Assembly (NCBI RefSeq): GCF_014145665.1
Contig: NZ_JACHTD010000013.1
Span: 33,252-97,251, forward strand
Reading direction: 5' to 3'
DNA length: 64,000 nucleotides
Source: Myroides sp. NP-2
GTDB lineage: Bacteria > Bacteroidota > Bacteroidia > Flavobacteriales > Flavobacteriaceae
A program made the position numbers and the translations under genes. How positions within the stretch are numbered: position 1 is the first letter of the stretch; each line of letters begins with the position of its first letter. The notes under the pieces were generated by a model, which searched no databases, was not told the DNA's origin, and worked only from the letters and a program-made list of their open reading frames with translations. Below, one piece after another: positions 1-9,611 of the stretch.

Positions 1-114
1 GCTGTGAATCGCGATGAGCAGGCTGTTCAACAACGATTAATCGACAAGAATAAAAAAGGCGACAAAAAAGCGGAGGCACAAGGAGTATCTTCACAACGCA
101 AAAAAGACTGGTAA
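1..114 (+). CDS. C-terminal 37 residues of a BatC-like protein (partial)
   Basis: An open frame enters from the left edge and stops with TAA at 112-114. The visible tail is highly charged (Lys, Gln, Asp) and ends in KKDW, a low-complexity tail like those of BatC TPR proteins. It lies 10 bp before batD, the position batC occupies in Bacteroidota bat operons (MoxR-DUF58-batA-batB-batC-batD-batE). No domain is visible in this fragment, so the call rests on gene order and tail composition. Confidence 0.55.
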   Translation, partial: AVNRDEQAVQQRLIDKNKKGDKKAEAQGVSSQRKKDW

Positions 115-124
115 GCTTGATATT

Positions 125-1888
125 ATGAGAACATTATACTTTTATATTGTATTAATTGGTGTCCTCTTCACCCAATCGTTAACGGCTCAAGTGAACTTCG
201 AAGCGAGTGTGAACAAAGAACAAGTGCCTTTAAATGATGTGGTTCAGATTGAATTCACCATGAATAGTGATGGTGATAACTTTGCTCCACCGTCTTTTGA
301 TGCGTTTACTGTGGTTGGTGGTCCTAGTAGTTCGGTGAGTTATTCTTGGATTAATGGAAAGAAATCGTTTAAAAAATCATATTCCTATTTGTTACAGCCT
401 AAGAAGAAAGGAAAATTCACCATTGGCAAAGCGAGCATTCAAATTGAAGGGGAAACGATAACAACAACTCCGATTACAATAACGGTAACTGATGCAGTAG
501 AGCGACAAGATCCACGTCAACGCATGAGTCAAGTGCAACAAGGATCATTGGACAAGGTTCACTTGGTTGCTGAAGTATCCAAATCAAAACCTTTTATCAA
601 CGAACCGATTACCATTGTCTATAAGCTGTATTTTAATACTTCAGTTGGCGGTTATAGGGGGAATGAAATTCCGACCTATGACAAGTTCTGGACCTATAGT
701 GTGGACATGCCACAACGCCCAGAATTGAAACAAGGAAAATACAAAGGGGAGCTTTATAACTATGTAGTCTTGAAGCAAGATATTATCATGGCTCAAGAAG
801 TGGGAAAACAGGTCATCAAGCCTTTGTCATTAACAGTACAAGTTGAAGTGCCTACGGGTCGCAGAGATTTCTTTGGCTTTCCTGAATACGGTTTAATTGA
901 AAAAGACTACACTACCCAAGCCATCACCATTGATGCGCAAGATTTACCACAAAAGGACAGACCTGCTAATTTCTCAGGTGGGGTGGGTGATTTTTCACTT
1001 AAAGTAACGCCCTCAACTCAAGAGCTCAAAGCAGGTGAACCATTATACCTAACAGTGGCCGTATCAGGTAAAGGAAATTTAAATCTCCTTACCCTTCCTA
1101 CCCCACTTGCTCATTCTGCTTTAGAAGTATACGATCCCCAATATTCGGAAAAACTAACGCCAACCGCCTTGGGGTTACAGGGAAATCGCACCAACAAATA
1201 CACGATTATACCGCAATATAAAGGCGAATACAACATCGAACCGATGGAGTTTTCATACTTTGATTTAGCGTCAAAACAATATAAAACGATCAAAACAGAC
1301 ACGATAAAAATCAATGTGCTGGAAGGACCTACTCTACCCACGCACAAAGAAATAGCTGGTGTAGATAGCTCGGATGATCAGGAGTTTTTCCAAAAAAACA
1401 AAACGGCATTGACTTTTGTAGAGCAAGAAAAAACGACGTATTGGAACACCTCATTATTTTATTTCTTCTTGTGTGCACCCCTAGTGGCAATTCCGCTATT
1501 TGTTCTGAGTAGTCGCATAGGTGCTGCCCGAGCAAATGACGTAGAAGGAAACCGATTGAGAAGAAATAATCGCTTAGCGAAGAAATACTTAGGTGAAGCG
1601 AAGAAACACCTGAATGACAAGGCGTTGTTCTATGAAGCGTTAGAGCGTTGTTTACACAACTTCTTGAAGGCCAAATTGAAAATGGAGACCAGCGAAATGA
1701 GCAATGATAACATTACGGAAATTTTGCAGGAAAAAGCCATTACACCAGAGGCTATTCAGTCGTTTATGAGCCTTAAAAACGCTTGTGAATGGGCGCGTTA
1801 CACCCCAACAGAACAAGTGAATATTGCAAAAGATTACGAAACGGCAATTGATGTAATTGATCAATTGGAAAAACAATTTAAGTCCTAA
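125..1888 (+). CDS. batD: BatD, oxygen-tolerance family membrane protein
   Basis: A 587-residue protein of the BatD (oxygen tolerance) family. An N-terminal signal peptide (residues 1 to about 21, ending LTAQ) is followed by a long beta-rich periplasmic region. One strong transmembrane segment lies near residues 440-462 (LFYFFLCAPLVAIPLFVL), and a cytoplasmic alpha-helical tail follows. BatD belongs to the Bat complex with BatA/BatB (VWA domains) and the TPR proteins BatC/BatE, linked to oxidative-stress survival and envelope function in Bacteroides, Francisella and Leptospira. Its TAA stop overlaps the batE ATG by one base, which implies translational coupling. The precise biochemical role is unknown in the whole family. 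Confidence 0.88.
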   Translation: MRTLYFYIVLIGVLFTQSLTAQVNFEASVNKEQVPLNDVVQIEFTMNSDGDNFAPPSFDAFTVVGGPSSSVSYSWINGKKSFKKSYSYLLQPKKKGKFTIGKASIQIEGETITTTPITITVTDAVERQDPRQRMSQVQQGSLDKVHLVAEVSKSKPFINEPITIVYKLYFNTSVGGYRGNEIPTYDKFWTYSVDMPQRPELKQGKYKGELYNYVVLKQDIIMAQEVGKQVIKPLSLTVQVEVPTGRRDFFGFPEYGLIEKDYTTQAITIDAQDLPQKDRPANFSGGVGDFSLKVTPSTQELKAGEPLYLTVAVSGKGNLNLLTLPTPLAHSALEVYDPQYSEKLTPTALGLQGNRTNKYTIIPQYKGEYNIEPMEFSYFDLASKQYKTIKTDTIKINVLEGPTLPTHKEIAGVDSSDDQEFFQKNKTALTFVEQEKTTYWNTSLFYFFLCAPLVAIPLFVLSSRIGAARANDVEGNRLRRNNRLAKKYLGEAKKHLNDKALFYEALERCLHNFLKAKLKMETSEMSNDNITEILQEKAITPEAIQSFMSLKNACEWARYTPTEQVNIAKDYETAIDVIDQLEKQFKS

Positions 1889-2649
1889 TGAGAAAGTTAA
1901 CTTTATATCTTGTATTTGCTTTGTTTGGCCTAGGCACCTATGCACAAACAACGGATTGGCAAAAAGCTTTTGACAAAGTGAATGAAACTTTTCAAAAGGA
2001 ACACTTTAAAGAAGCCATTGAAGGATACTTGACCCTAGCGAATTCATATGAAAACTCGCCAGAGTTGTACTATAACCTCGCCAATGCCTATTATAAATCG
2101 GGAGCTTATGTCGACGCAATCTATTACTATGAAAAGGCCTTACAATTGGCACCTAATATGCAAGAAGCCAAGACAAACCTCAATTTTGCGAAAGAGCACT
2201 TAGAAGACGATATCACTATCATTGAAGAATACGACAAAAAAGATATCGCCCATCAGACGTTGGGCAAACTATCCGTTGATGGTTGGGCCATTATAGCGAC
2301 GTTGAGTAGTATAGCGTTATTGCTGTTCTTTATCGTGTATTACAAGACACACAACAGCAGGAGTAAGCGCATCCTATTCGTTGCTATGTTGCTAAGTGTT
2401 ATAGTGGGTATTTCGAGTATATACGCTGCTGTTTTTGAAACGAATTATACAAAAAACGCCGAAATAGGCCTTGTATATTCAGCCAAAACAGCGCTAAAAG
2501 AAGACGCTAAAACTACCTCAACAACAGTCAGAGAACTCCACAAAGGAACCAAAGTCTATATGCTGGATCGCAAAGGGCTATGGATTAAGGTTCGCTTAGA
2601 AAATCAAGAAACGGGTTGGATAGACAAAGAAGCTATTCGCGAAATTTAA
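1888..2649 (+). CDS. batE: BatE, TPR and SH3-domain protein
   Basis: 253 residues. A signal peptide (to about residue 19, TYAQ) precedes two or three TPR units at about residues 22-110 (for example PELYYNLANAYYKSGAYVDA). Two transmembrane helices follow at about 131-150 and 160-182, then a bacterial SH3-like domain at the C-terminus (about 195-250, with KGLWIKVRLENQETGWI). This TPR-TM-TM-SH3 order is the standard BatE architecture. The start overlaps the batD stop, and the gene is the last of the bat operon. The 3' end meets the convergent cvpA-like gene with overlapping stop codons, leaving no room for an intergenic terminator. Confidence 0.87.
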   Translation: MRKLTLYLVFALFGLGTYAQTTDWQKAFDKVNETFQKEHFKEAIEGYLTLANSYENSPELYYNLANAYYKSGAYVDAIYYYEKALQLAPNMQEAKTNLNFAKEHLEDDITIIEEYDKKDIAHQTLGKLSVDGWAIIATLSSIALLLFFIVYYKTHNSRSKRILFVAMLLSVIVGISSIYAAVFETNYTKNAEIGLVYSAKTALKEDAKTTSTTVRELHKGTKVYMLDRKGLWIKVRLENQETGWIDKEAIREI

Positions 2650-3194
2650 ATAGACTCAGGCGTAGGTGTTTGCAAAACATCTACGCTTTTTTCAAATAAA
2701 TAGGCAACCATTTGGAATAAACTAGGAAAAATATGCTCAGAAACAAACAAGTAGATTTGATAACTTTTTGCTTGATTCAAGGTTTCAGGCGATACGAGAA
2801 TAAAAAAACTATTGATCTGATCAACGAGTGCATAGAGTAGGCTCATCACTAGAATAACGACGAATAGCTGAAAAATTGCTCCCAGCAAGCGATTGAACAA
2901 GCCTAAAAAAGCGGCCTCAAAAACTTTAGTTGCAATTTGCGCCGCTAACCGAACTACTAAAATTGCGAGGATAAAAGCGATCACAAAAGAAAAGACTGGT
3001 AAAAAACTAGATTCCCAACCCCATTGTTGCTGTAAAAAATCTTTCACTACATTGGAAAACTTTAAAGCCCCTATCGTCCCTATCAAAAGCGATAAAAAAG
3101 CAACAACGGACACAAAAAAACCCTTTTGTACTCCTTTAAACACACCAAAAGCCAGGGCTAAAACAACTAAAATATCTAATAGCATATCATCCAC
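2646..3194 (-). CDS. CvpA family membrane protein
   Basis: 182 residues with four predicted transmembrane helices and the N-terminal pattern typical of CvpA (LDILVVLALAFGVFKGVQKG, with the F-G-x-x-K-G turn). E. coli CvpA was named for colicin V production and sits in the inner membrane. The family is widespread, and in other bacteria it affects envelope stress tolerance. The gene is convergent with batE and the stop codons overlap. It is monocistronic here, and the upstream gene is divergent. Function in flavobacteria is untested. Confidence 0.85.
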   Translation of the reverse strand: MDDMLLDILVVLALAFGVFKGVQKGFFVSVVAFLSLLIGTIGALKFSNVVKDFLQQQWGWESSFLPVFSFVIAFILAILVVRLAAQIATKVFEAAFLGLFNRLLGAIFQLFVVILVMSLLYALVDQINSFFILVSPETLNQAKSYQIYLFVSEHIFPSLFQMVAYLFEKSVDVLQTPTPESI

Positions 3195-3251
3195 ATTTAA
3201 TAGTTCACTAAATTATTATTTTTTCTATAAAACTGCATCATTAGGAAATTG

Positions 3252-3259
3252 TATCTTTG
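3252..3259 (+). promoter_or_regulatory. TAnnTTTG -7 promoter element
   Basis: TATCTTTG matches the Bacteroidota -7 consensus exactly. It lies 21 bp before the ATG at 3281. An in-frame TTG at 3257 that could be taken as a start codon is actually part of this element. No clear -33 TTG is seen at the usual spacing. Confidence 0.6.
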
Positions 3260-3280
3260 TTTACTCAAACAAACAACAAT

Positions 3281-3637
3281 ATGGCAAGAGATGAACAATT
3301 AAAAAAGCGATGGGAAGATGTGGTACAAAAAATATCTACTCGCTTTGGCGATGGCGAAGTCCTCGACTTAGAATCAATCATCTATCTTATTGGAGTTCAG
3401 GAATTAGGTAAAATTAAAAAACGATATAAAAAAGACGAAAAAGTTAATTTAATGCATATCGCAATATGTCGCCTACTTGAGCCCTATGGATATTATGAAT
3501 TCGATCACTATGACGACGATGGTTGGCCCCATTACAACGTGAAAGAACAATTACCTGCACTTCGCGCAGGGGAACAAAGTGTACTGATGAAGGAGGCCAT
3601 CGTTCAGTACTTCTTAGAGTTAAAATATATTGATTAA
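3281..3637 (+). CDS. Conserved hypothetical protein (118 aa)
   Basis: A small soluble protein without a signal peptide or membrane segment. It is mostly alpha-helical by composition, with a basic N-terminal half (KKRW, KIKKRYKKDEK) and an acidic/aromatic stretch near residues 72-85 (YYEFDHYDDDGWPHY). The ATG at 3281 is chosen because an upstream in-frame TTG coincides with the -7 promoter element. I do not recognise a characterised family. It sits alone between cvpA and pheS, and small proteins of this kind are conserved beside pheS in flavobacteria as far as I recall. No function is proposed. Confidence 0.7.
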   Translation: MARDEQLKKRWEDVVQKISTRFGDGEVLDLESIIYLIGVQELGKIKKRYKKDEKVNLMHIAICRLLEPYGYYEFDHYDDDGWPHYNVKEQLPALRAGEQSVLMKEAIVQYFLELKYID

Positions 3638-3694
3638 AATGCGCATATATAAAAATTTAGCATGCTTTAAATTTTATGTCTAAATGAAAAGCAG

Positions 3695-3702
3695 TAAATT
3701 TG
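3695..3702 (+). promoter_or_regulatory. TAnnTTTG -7 promoter element for pheS
   Basis: TAAATTTG lies 18 bp upstream of the pheS ATG at 3721. The in-frame TTG at 3700 falls inside this element and is therefore not the start. No convincing -33 TTG is visible. Confidence 0.6.
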
Positions 3703-3720
3703 CCTTTTACTTTACTTAAA

Positions 3721-4737
3721 ATGATAGATAAAATAAAAGAATACATCGGTGAGGCAGAACATTTCCATACTGATAACAAAGAACAACTAGAAGCTTTTAG
3801 AATTAAATTCCTTTCAAAAAAGGGAATTTTAAATGAATTATTTGCCTACTTCAAAACCGTTCCTAACGAGCAAAAAAAGGAATTCGGTCAGGCGATTAAT
3901 ACACTAAAAAGCGCCATTGAAACTAAAGTAAAAACCATCCAAGAGGAATTAGAATCTAAGAATGTACAAGGATTATATGGCGATTTAACTCGTCCTGGTT
4001 ATCCGACACTAATTGGATCAAGACACCCAATTTCCCTTGTGAAGAATCAGATTGTTGATATTTTTAACAGCATAGGTTTTACTATTTCTGAAGGTCCAGA
4101 AATTGAAGACGATTGGCATAACTTCTCTGCATTGAACTTTCCTGACTATCACCCAGCACGTGATATGCAAGATTCCTTCTTTGTTCAATCGAATCCTCAA
4201 CACTTATTGCGTACTCACACTTCATCAGTGCAAGCGCGCTATATGGAGGATCACAAACCGCCATTGCGAACAATTTCTCCTGGACGCGTATTTAGAAATG
4301 AGGATATTTCATCTCGCTCTCACTGTATTTTCCATCAAGTAGAAGGATTGTACATTGATAAAGATGTGTCTTTTGCTGATCTAAAACAAACCTTATTGTA
4401 CTTTACAAAAGAGATGTTTGGAAAATCAAAGATTCGCTTGCGTCCTTCTTATTTCCCGTTTACGGAGCCAAGTGCAGAAGTAGATATCTATTGGGGGTTA
4501 AAAACAGAAGTAGACTATCGAATTACAAAAGGAACGGGTTGGCTAGAAATCATGGGATGTGGAATGGTTGATCCAAACGTTTTAACCAACTGTAACATCG
4601 ATGCAAATGAATATAGTGGATTTGCTTTTGGGATGGGAATCGAGCGTATTGCTATGTTATTATACCAAATCAGCGATATTCGCATGTTCTACGAAAATGA
4701 TGTGCGCTTCTTAGAGCAATTCAAATCAAACTTTTAA
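3721..4737 (+). CDS. pheS: Phenylalanine--tRNA ligase alpha subunit
   Basis: PheS of the class II aminoacyl-tRNA synthetases, which charges tRNA-Phe together with PheT. The protein has 338 residues from the ATG at 3721, the usual length. An N-terminal coiled-coil tRNA-binding arm (about 1-85) is followed by the catalytic core. Visible features are the [11 protein letters not shown] segment, motif 2 with GRVFRNEDI, the [12 protein letters not shown] substrate-pocket segment, and motif 3 with [13 protein letters not shown]. pheT is not adjacent in this window. The gene has its own TAnnTTTG promoter and a strong terminator. Confidence 0.96.
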   Translation: MIDKIKEYIGEAEHFHTDNKEQLEAFRIKFLSKKGILNELFAYFKTVPNEQKKEFGQAINTLKSAIETKVKTIQEELESKNVQGLYGDLTRPGYPTLIGSRHPISLVKNQIVDIFNSIGFTISEGPEIEDDWHNFSALNFPDYHPARDMQDSFFVQSNPQHLLRTHTSSVQARYMEDHKPPLRTISPGRVFRNEDISSRSHCIFHQVEGLYIDKDVSFADLKQTLLYFTKEMFGKSKIRLRPSYFPFTEPSAEVDIYWGLKTEVDYRITKGTGWLEIMGCGMVDPNVLTNCNIDANEYSGFAFGMGIERIAMLLYQISDIRMFYENDVRFLEQFKSNF

Positions 4738-4755
4738 TCGCATTTTATACAATAC

Positions 4756-4788
4756 AAAAGCCCGATACAGTGTATCGGGCTTTTTTTT
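4756..4788 (+). terminator. Rho-independent terminator after pheS
   Basis: The 8-bp stem GCCCGATA / TATCGGGC, with a short loop, is followed by eight T residues. It lies 19 bp after the pheS stop. Confidence 0.9.
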
Positions 4789-4844
4789 GGGAAGTATGTA
4801 AAATAAACTAAATTCAGGTCTCCCCCCAATATATCAAACGACTT

Positions 4845-7331
4845 TTAAAAGTCTTTTTTAAATCCAAACAGTAAGCCATCCTTGAAGAATGCACTACCTT
4901 GATAGGCGCGTACATAATCTACTCGAAACCCTTTCATGCTGCGAATACCGATATTGGACAATCCAACGGTAAACTCTTGGTAAGCTTTCATGTCTGATGT
5001 TGTAGCATTGTGATAACCCGCCACTACATTCCATCCCGTCCATTTAAGCAAAGGCAAACGATTCATAATAAATCCCTTGAAGTTATACTCAAGATGTGTT
5101 TCCACGTAGGATTTATTCGTACTCAAGCTGTAATATGGCAACAAATTAAAAGAACTCATGCGATCATTTTCAATAGTTAAATGCGTCTGATTCCCTGAAA
5201 AGTGTTTGCGATCCACATACGAAATATCATCTCCATCAAAGAAGTGCCCTCCTTTTATGTGATAGGACAACTCCCCCTTATTGCTGAAGGAAAGATCCTG
5301 CTTCACTCCAGCCACAACTAAGTCGTAATTATAGCCTTTTAGGTTGCCACTAAATGCTTTTTCATAGCCAATATTAATTTTTGGATAAGTGGTATTGGGA
5401 ATATACCAACGCTTGTCTGGATAAGACACGTATTTCATCCCCAAATTGAGTGTTAGTCCTAGCTTAAACTTATACAGGTGATGCAATTCAATAGGAGCGC
5501 TTAAGGCATTTAAAGGCGCTGTAGGATCGTTGGAGGTATAAGCCCTACTTCCGGTATAAAAAGATCCATTGGCATTGTTAAACAACGGCTTTCGCTGTTC
5601 ATATCCCAACTCTGTGCCAAGTGATACTGCTTGATCGAAGAATTTTCCGTTATAGCCGACATAGACCTCTTCGTTGTTGTAATACTTGGCGAAGTTTTTC
5701 CTAAATAGCAAGGAGAATAGACTATTAAACTGCTCACTGATATTATCCGGATGGAACTGTTTTATTTTAGTTCCCCCTCTGACATACATCAACGATTGAT
5801 GTAGATCATTCAAGCGATGACTTAGCGTACCATAAGCGCGGAAACGCTCAGAGGCGAACCCATAATCAAAAGAAGCCTTAGCACTTGTATACGATATCTT
5901 GTCCTTTCCATAGAATTGAGCAGATACACCTGAACCCATATAGAAGCCCTGAACGGTATTAAAACCAATGGTTTCTAAATTAATCAATCCATCGTAAGCA
6001 AATCGAAAACGCTCTTCTTTGCTTTTGTAGTTGTATCCCAAAAGAGGAGAAGTCAGCGTAAATTTATTATAAACTACCCGAAGGCTATCTCTATAAGCTG
6101 GCGATTCCTTGCGTTCACGTATGCTATCTTTAAAGTGGTAATCTTGCGCTTCTTCTGCCGTTAAGGGGTACAAACGATGATTGATCCAAAACTCATCTTC
6201 CTTTTTATTGGCATCTTTGGCAAAAGATAAAACTTCCTTACCAAAATCCGCTCTAGTAAAATTTGGCGCGAAATCGTAGTTGTTGAATACGCTCAAGAAC
6301 ACCCCTTGTCCTTTAAAGCCAAATAAGCTAATCAATATATCCAAGGTTTGTGAACGCTTGACCCATGTGTTATTCGCTTGGTTATAAAAGAAATTTTGAC
6401 TTATTGTGATTGATTCGAGAAAGGGTTGTTGTAAACTAATCCCTGTTACTGTAAGATCTACTCCATATAAAGCCGCCGAATCATCGACAATATAAATATC
6501 TCCGTAGAAAACAGGCTGATTCTTAACTTTAGGAGTTACTTTGATTTTATTAATCAATACGCCATTGTCTTTGAAAGTTGCCTCTAAATTAAATCGATAA
6601 AAAGAAAATGCTTGATTAGCCAAAGGAGAAATCAGTTGTAGATCAAAATCTGCGACGCGAAATTGATTGTCATAGAAATCGTACATCGACTCATCGGCTG
6701 TATTAAAACTATAGCCGTTGTTGTTTCCACTAACCTTAGAAGCAATTATGTGTTCTTTTAACTGATTTGGTTTTTGATATTTTAATTGGGAGACAGTTTC
6801 TGACAAGTAAAGAATCCCTTGGCCTAAGGAATCTAATCCGTTAGCTTTGTCTTGGCCAACATAGACTTTGTCTTGGACAAATTTGGGTATTTTTAAGCTC
6901 TTAATCATACCCTTAGAGTAAAAGTCGGCCGTAAAAGAAGCGACTCCCTGTGTATTTTTTGCTTTGTTGGCAATCGCACGACGAATAATCTCATCTGCCG
7001 GATTTTTTCCTACATTAATGACAATATCGTCCAATTGGAATTCTTCTTCTTGAAGGACAATATTCAGCGTCAAGGGACGTCCATCGTATTGCACGCTTTT
7101 TCTCTCGGTTTTATAGCCTAAGAACTGAAAGACAAGAGTAGCATTGCCCGTTGATTTTGGCAAAATTTCATATTCTCCTTTGTCGTTACTGATAACTCCT
7201 TGTTGTGTTTGCTCTAAAATAACAGTTGCATAACTAATGGGTATTCCTGCTTGATCAACAAGTGTTCCCCTGACCTGAGCAAAGGAAAACAGGGAAAAGG
7301 AACACACCAATAAGGTGATTATTTTTTTCAT
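4845..7331 (-). CDS. DUF5686 family outer-membrane protein with carboxypeptidase-like N-terminal domain
   Basis: 828 residues from the ATG at 7331, where a typical signal peptide begins (MKKIITLLVCSFSLFSFAQ). A carboxypeptidase-D regulatory-like beta-sandwich follows (about residues 20-105, GTLVDQAGIPISYATVILEQ), then a long DUF5686 region ending in antiparallel beta strands with a C-terminal Phe, as expected for an outer-membrane barrel. These proteins are common single-copy Bacteroidota surface proteins related in design to TonB-dependent receptors, but without a TonB box or plug that I can see. An in-frame upstream ATG at 7367 would put 12 extra residues before the signal peptide and was rejected. 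Ligand unknown. Confidence 0.85.
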   Translation of the reverse strand: MKKIITLLVCSFSLFSFAQVRGTLVDQAGIPISYATVILEQTQQGVISNDKGEYEILPKSTGNATLVFQFLGYKTERKSVQYDGRPLTLNIVLQEEEFQLDDIVINVGKNPADEIIRRAIANKAKNTQGVASFTADFYSKGMIKSLKIPKFVQDKVYVGQDKANGLDSLGQGILYLSETVSQLKYQKPNQLKEHIIASKVSGNNNGYSFNTADESMYDFYDNQFRVADFDLQLISPLANQAFSFYRFNLEATFKDNGVLINKIKVTPKVKNQPVFYGDIYIVDDSAALYGVDLTVTGISLQQPFLESITISQNFFYNQANNTWVKRSQTLDILISLFGFKGQGVFLSVFNNYDFAPNFTRADFGKEVLSFAKDANKKEDEFWINHRLYPLTAEEAQDYHFKDSIRERKESPAYRDSLRVVYNKFTLTSPLLGYNYKSKEERFRFAYDGLINLETIGFNTVQGFYMGSGVSAQFYGKDKISYTSAKASFDYGFASERFRAYGTLSHRLNDLHQSLMYVRGGTKIKQFHPDNISEQFNSLFSLLFRKNFAKYYNNEEVYVGYNGKFFDQAVSLGTELGYEQRKPLFNNANGSFYTGSRAYTSNDPTAPLNALSAPIELHHLYKFKLGLTLNLGMKYVSYPDKRWYIPNTTYPKINIGYEKAFSGNLKGYNYDLVVAGVKQDLSFSNKGELSYHIKGGHFFDGDDISYVDRKHFSGNQTHLTIENDRMSSFNLLPYYSLSTNKSYVETHLEYNFKGFIMNRLPLLKWTGWNVVAGYHNATTSDMKAYQEFTVGLSNIGIRSMKGFRVDYVRAYQGSAFFKDGLLFGFKKDF

Positions 7332-7481
7332 GTAGTAGATGTTGGTTGATACAACATAAGACGTCACCTTAGCTTTTATGTTACATTCCTTTAAGAAAAT
7401 CTTTCATTTTCAATCATTTATCATATAATAAAAGCGACTTATTTCCGTCGCTCAACTATTTTATTTATCTGTTTTCTCTTG

Positions 7482-8201
7482 TTATTCCGCAACTATTTTC
7501 TTCTTTTGTTCTAGTAAGTCAGCCTCAACTTGAGGAACGACAACTCTTTTTAGAATATAGAGGTAAAGGACGGTCAAGGTCAGCAGTAAAGATGAAAAAA
7601 CAACAGAGGATGTCGCGAATACAGGATTGTCTTGTACTGAAAATCGATGCATTGCAAAGCGAATGACCCAAAAAGTGATTACATAATAGGGCCAAATTTC
7701 TAAATTATACAAAACTGAATGCAACAACCACAAAGCTTCCCCTCTTTTTTTTCGACCTTGTTTTTGACGGTATAAGTGCCACAATTGATAGAACAAGAAA
7801 GAAGTACCCAAAAAGAGCAACCCCAATTGTATACTTTCATACGTATCGACATTTACCTGATTTATTAGCGCGAACAGCACTAAAAAAAGAGCTAGGGTAA
7901 CCACAATTTTGGGAACTGTAAAAAAAGACTTCAACAGCGCAAAGCTTTTTTTGTAATAGGCATTAGTCAGCTGCTTTATTTTCTGCTCGACCACATCGCT
8001 GAACCCAAAAACGCCGAACTTTTTAAAAGCAACCTCAAGTGCCTGTTCAAAAGACAGTTGAGTATCCTTTTGCCACTGCGTTTCGATATCGTTGGCTAAA
8101 TGATCGACCAATTCCAACTCAACATCGTAAAACTCAACATAGTGTTGACGGACAAAGCGGTGAAGTTCTTCTATTTCTTGAAGTGTAATTTTTCTCTCCA
8201 T
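7482..8201 (-). CDS. PadR-linked membrane protein, paralog 4 (HAAS-like N-terminal domain)
   Basis: 239 residues from the ATG at 8201; an upstream in-frame ATG at 8228 would overlap the preceding gene. The N-terminal cytoplasmic domain (about 1-70) carries the block ELVDHLANDIE shared with the three genes upstream. About four hydrophobic helices follow at roughly 95-115, 122-140, 165-185 and 200-225. It is the last and most diverged member of a four-gene tandem paralog series headed by a PadR regulator, 11 bp after the previous gene. The small domain plus membrane helices, next to padR, resembles PadR/HAAS (DUF1700-type) pairs of Firmicutes. That homology is inferred from pattern, not from an alignment. 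Confidence 0.75.
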   Translation of the reverse strand: MERKITLQEIEELHRFVRQHYVEFYDVELELVDHLANDIETQWQKDTQLSFEQALEVAFKKFGVFGFSDVVEQKIKQLTNAYYKKSFALLKSFFTVPKIVVTLALFLVLFALINQVNVDTYESIQLGLLFLGTSFLFYQLWHLYRQKQGRKKRGEALWLLHSVLYNLEIWPYYVITFWVIRFAMHRFSVQDNPVFATSSVVFSSLLLTLTVLYLYILKRVVVPQVEADLLEQKKKIVAE

Positions 8202-8212
8202 AGTTTTTCTAT

Positions 8213-8884
8213 TTACAGTAATTGCCATTTGATTTGGTATATTTTTTCTTTTTTGTAGTCAATTCGCCAATGAATCATATAAAATAACATCACCAATCCG
8301 ATGAAAATGTAGAAGTAAAAAAACCAATCACCGCTCGCAATGAATTTCATTTGAGTGAGTAGCGGCAGCATAACAAATATGCTTTGTACCCATCCGAGTC
8401 GTTTAAATTCCACTCGCAAGAACGCACCTGTTGCGGTGTACAACGGAATATCTTTCATCAAACTACGATTGAATATATAAAATATTCCAATACTTATATA
8501 AAGGGCAAGTAGTGTCCCTAATCCCCATACGATATCCGCATCTAAGTCTATAAAACGATAAAAAAAGCTACCGATCCCTAAAGTGGTTAACGCACCAAAG
8601 AAACAAGCTTTCGCTCCCCGTCTTAACCGCTCTTTATTCCACTGCTGAGCAATAAATTTCGGAATGCCTCTAAAGAAAAAAGAAGCAGGTTTCAACAACT
8701 CATCCCATTTTGCAATCACCAAGACAAAAGCTTCATCATAGCGCTTTGCGTTATGGAGTTCTTTCTCTATATCTGCTGCAATATGATCGACTACTTCGGC
8801 GCGAATATCCATGTAATACAAGCGATAGTGTTCTAATAAAAATTGGTCAATATGTTGAAGTTGATGTGGTGTAAGTGTTTGCAT
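8213..8884 (-). CDS. PadR-linked membrane protein, paralog 3
   Basis: 223 residues. The N-terminal helical domain contains EVVDHIAADIE (about residues 29-39) and ends in a GIPKFIAQQWNKE segment found in similar form in paralogs 1 and 2. Four to five hydrophobic helices follow (about 92-110, 118-138, 165-185, 190-205). There is no signal peptide, so the N-domain is predicted to be cytoplasmic. It is co-directional with its neighbours (18 and 11 bp gaps) and probably co-transcribed from the padR promoter. No catalytic motif is visible; a role in membrane-associated signalling is speculative. Confidence 0.75.
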   Translation of the reverse strand: MQTLTPHQLQHIDQFLLEHYRLYYMDIRAEVVDHIAADIEKELHNAKRYDEAFVLVIAKWDELLKPASFFFRGIPKFIAQQWNKERLRRGAKACFFGALTTLGIGSFFYRFIDLDADIVWGLGTLLALYISIGIFYIFNRSLMKDIPLYTATGAFLRVEFKRLGWVQSIFVMLPLLTQMKFIASGDWFFYFYIFIGLVMLFYMIHWRIDYKKEKIYQIKWQLL

Positions 8885-8901
8885 TCGTGTTCCTATTTAG
8901 A

Positions 8902-9543
8902 TTATATAGATTGAGTGTTCACATGGCGATACTGTTGCATCACTTGACTAGCAAAAAAGACATTCAAGATCAACAAGTGAACAGCTACAACAAGTAGATG
9001 ATACGGAGACAATAAAACATCTGCTGCAACGTCCTTTCTCAGGTGAAACATCGCAACGGTTAACGAGATAATATTCACCAACATCACACTGCCTAAGGCG
9101 TGCATGTAGAACTTCATTTCATAACTCTTTTGCTTAAAAAAGCGCTTTTGTACCACCACGGGAATAAAAAATCCGAGTAAGATACAGCCAAAACTAATCC
9201 AAGGGCTAGGGGTTAATTCCATAACCTGAAAATGTCCAAGGAACCAACTAGTCAAAAACAAAAGAGCAAAAAAGAAGTAAAATACCGCATCTTTACGACA
9301 CAATTGCTTTACAATACACGTTGGAATACCTTGTTGTCCCAGCACAGGTTTTAATTCAAAATGCCATTTTCTCAGCACCTGCTTTTTTGCTTGTGCGTAC
9401 TCAACCCCTTGCTCAAGGTAGTCCTCAATTTCACAGGCGATATGGTCCACAACCTCATCGCGAAATGCTTTGAACTCTAAGTGATACACTTGAAGTAAAA
9501 AGGCATCTATTTCTTCTATTTGATTGATATTCAGTTTTTTCAT
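8902..9543 (-). CDS. PadR-linked membrane protein, paralog 2
   Basis: 213 residues from the ATG at 9543 (MKKLNINQIEEID); a start three codons upstream is possible. The shared block EVVDHIACEIE appears near residue 30 and is followed by GIPTCIVKQL. Four hydrophobic helices then occupy most of the remainder. The charged N-terminal domain and the lack of a signal sequence suggest a cytoplasmic sensor or interaction domain on a membrane anchor. It is the second gene of the series after padR, by transcription order. Confidence 0.75.
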   Translation of the reverse strand: MKKLNINQIEEIDAFLLQVYHLEFKAFRDEVVDHIACEIEDYLEQGVEYAQAKKQVLRKWHFELKPVLGQQGIPTCIVKQLCRKDAVFYFFFALLFLTSWFLGHFQVMELTPSPWISFGCILLGFFIPVVVQKRFFKQKSYEMKFYMHALGSVMLVNIISLTVAMFHLRKDVAADVLLSPYHLLVVAVHLLILNVFFASQVMQQYRHVNTQSI

Positions 9544-9611
9544 TTTACACAAACTCAGAGATTAAACATAGTACAAAACACCGTTTTACCGTCTTTTGTT
9601 CAAGGTATTGG

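Noticed and set aside
3257..3280. TTG start codon extending the small hypothetical gene
   Set aside because: The TTG is the last part of TATCTTTG, an exact -7 promoter element; the ATG at 3281 is the reasonable start.
3700..3720. TTG start codon extending pheS
   Set aside because: The TTG is part of the TAAATTTG promoter element; the ATG at 3721 gives the normal PheS N-terminus.
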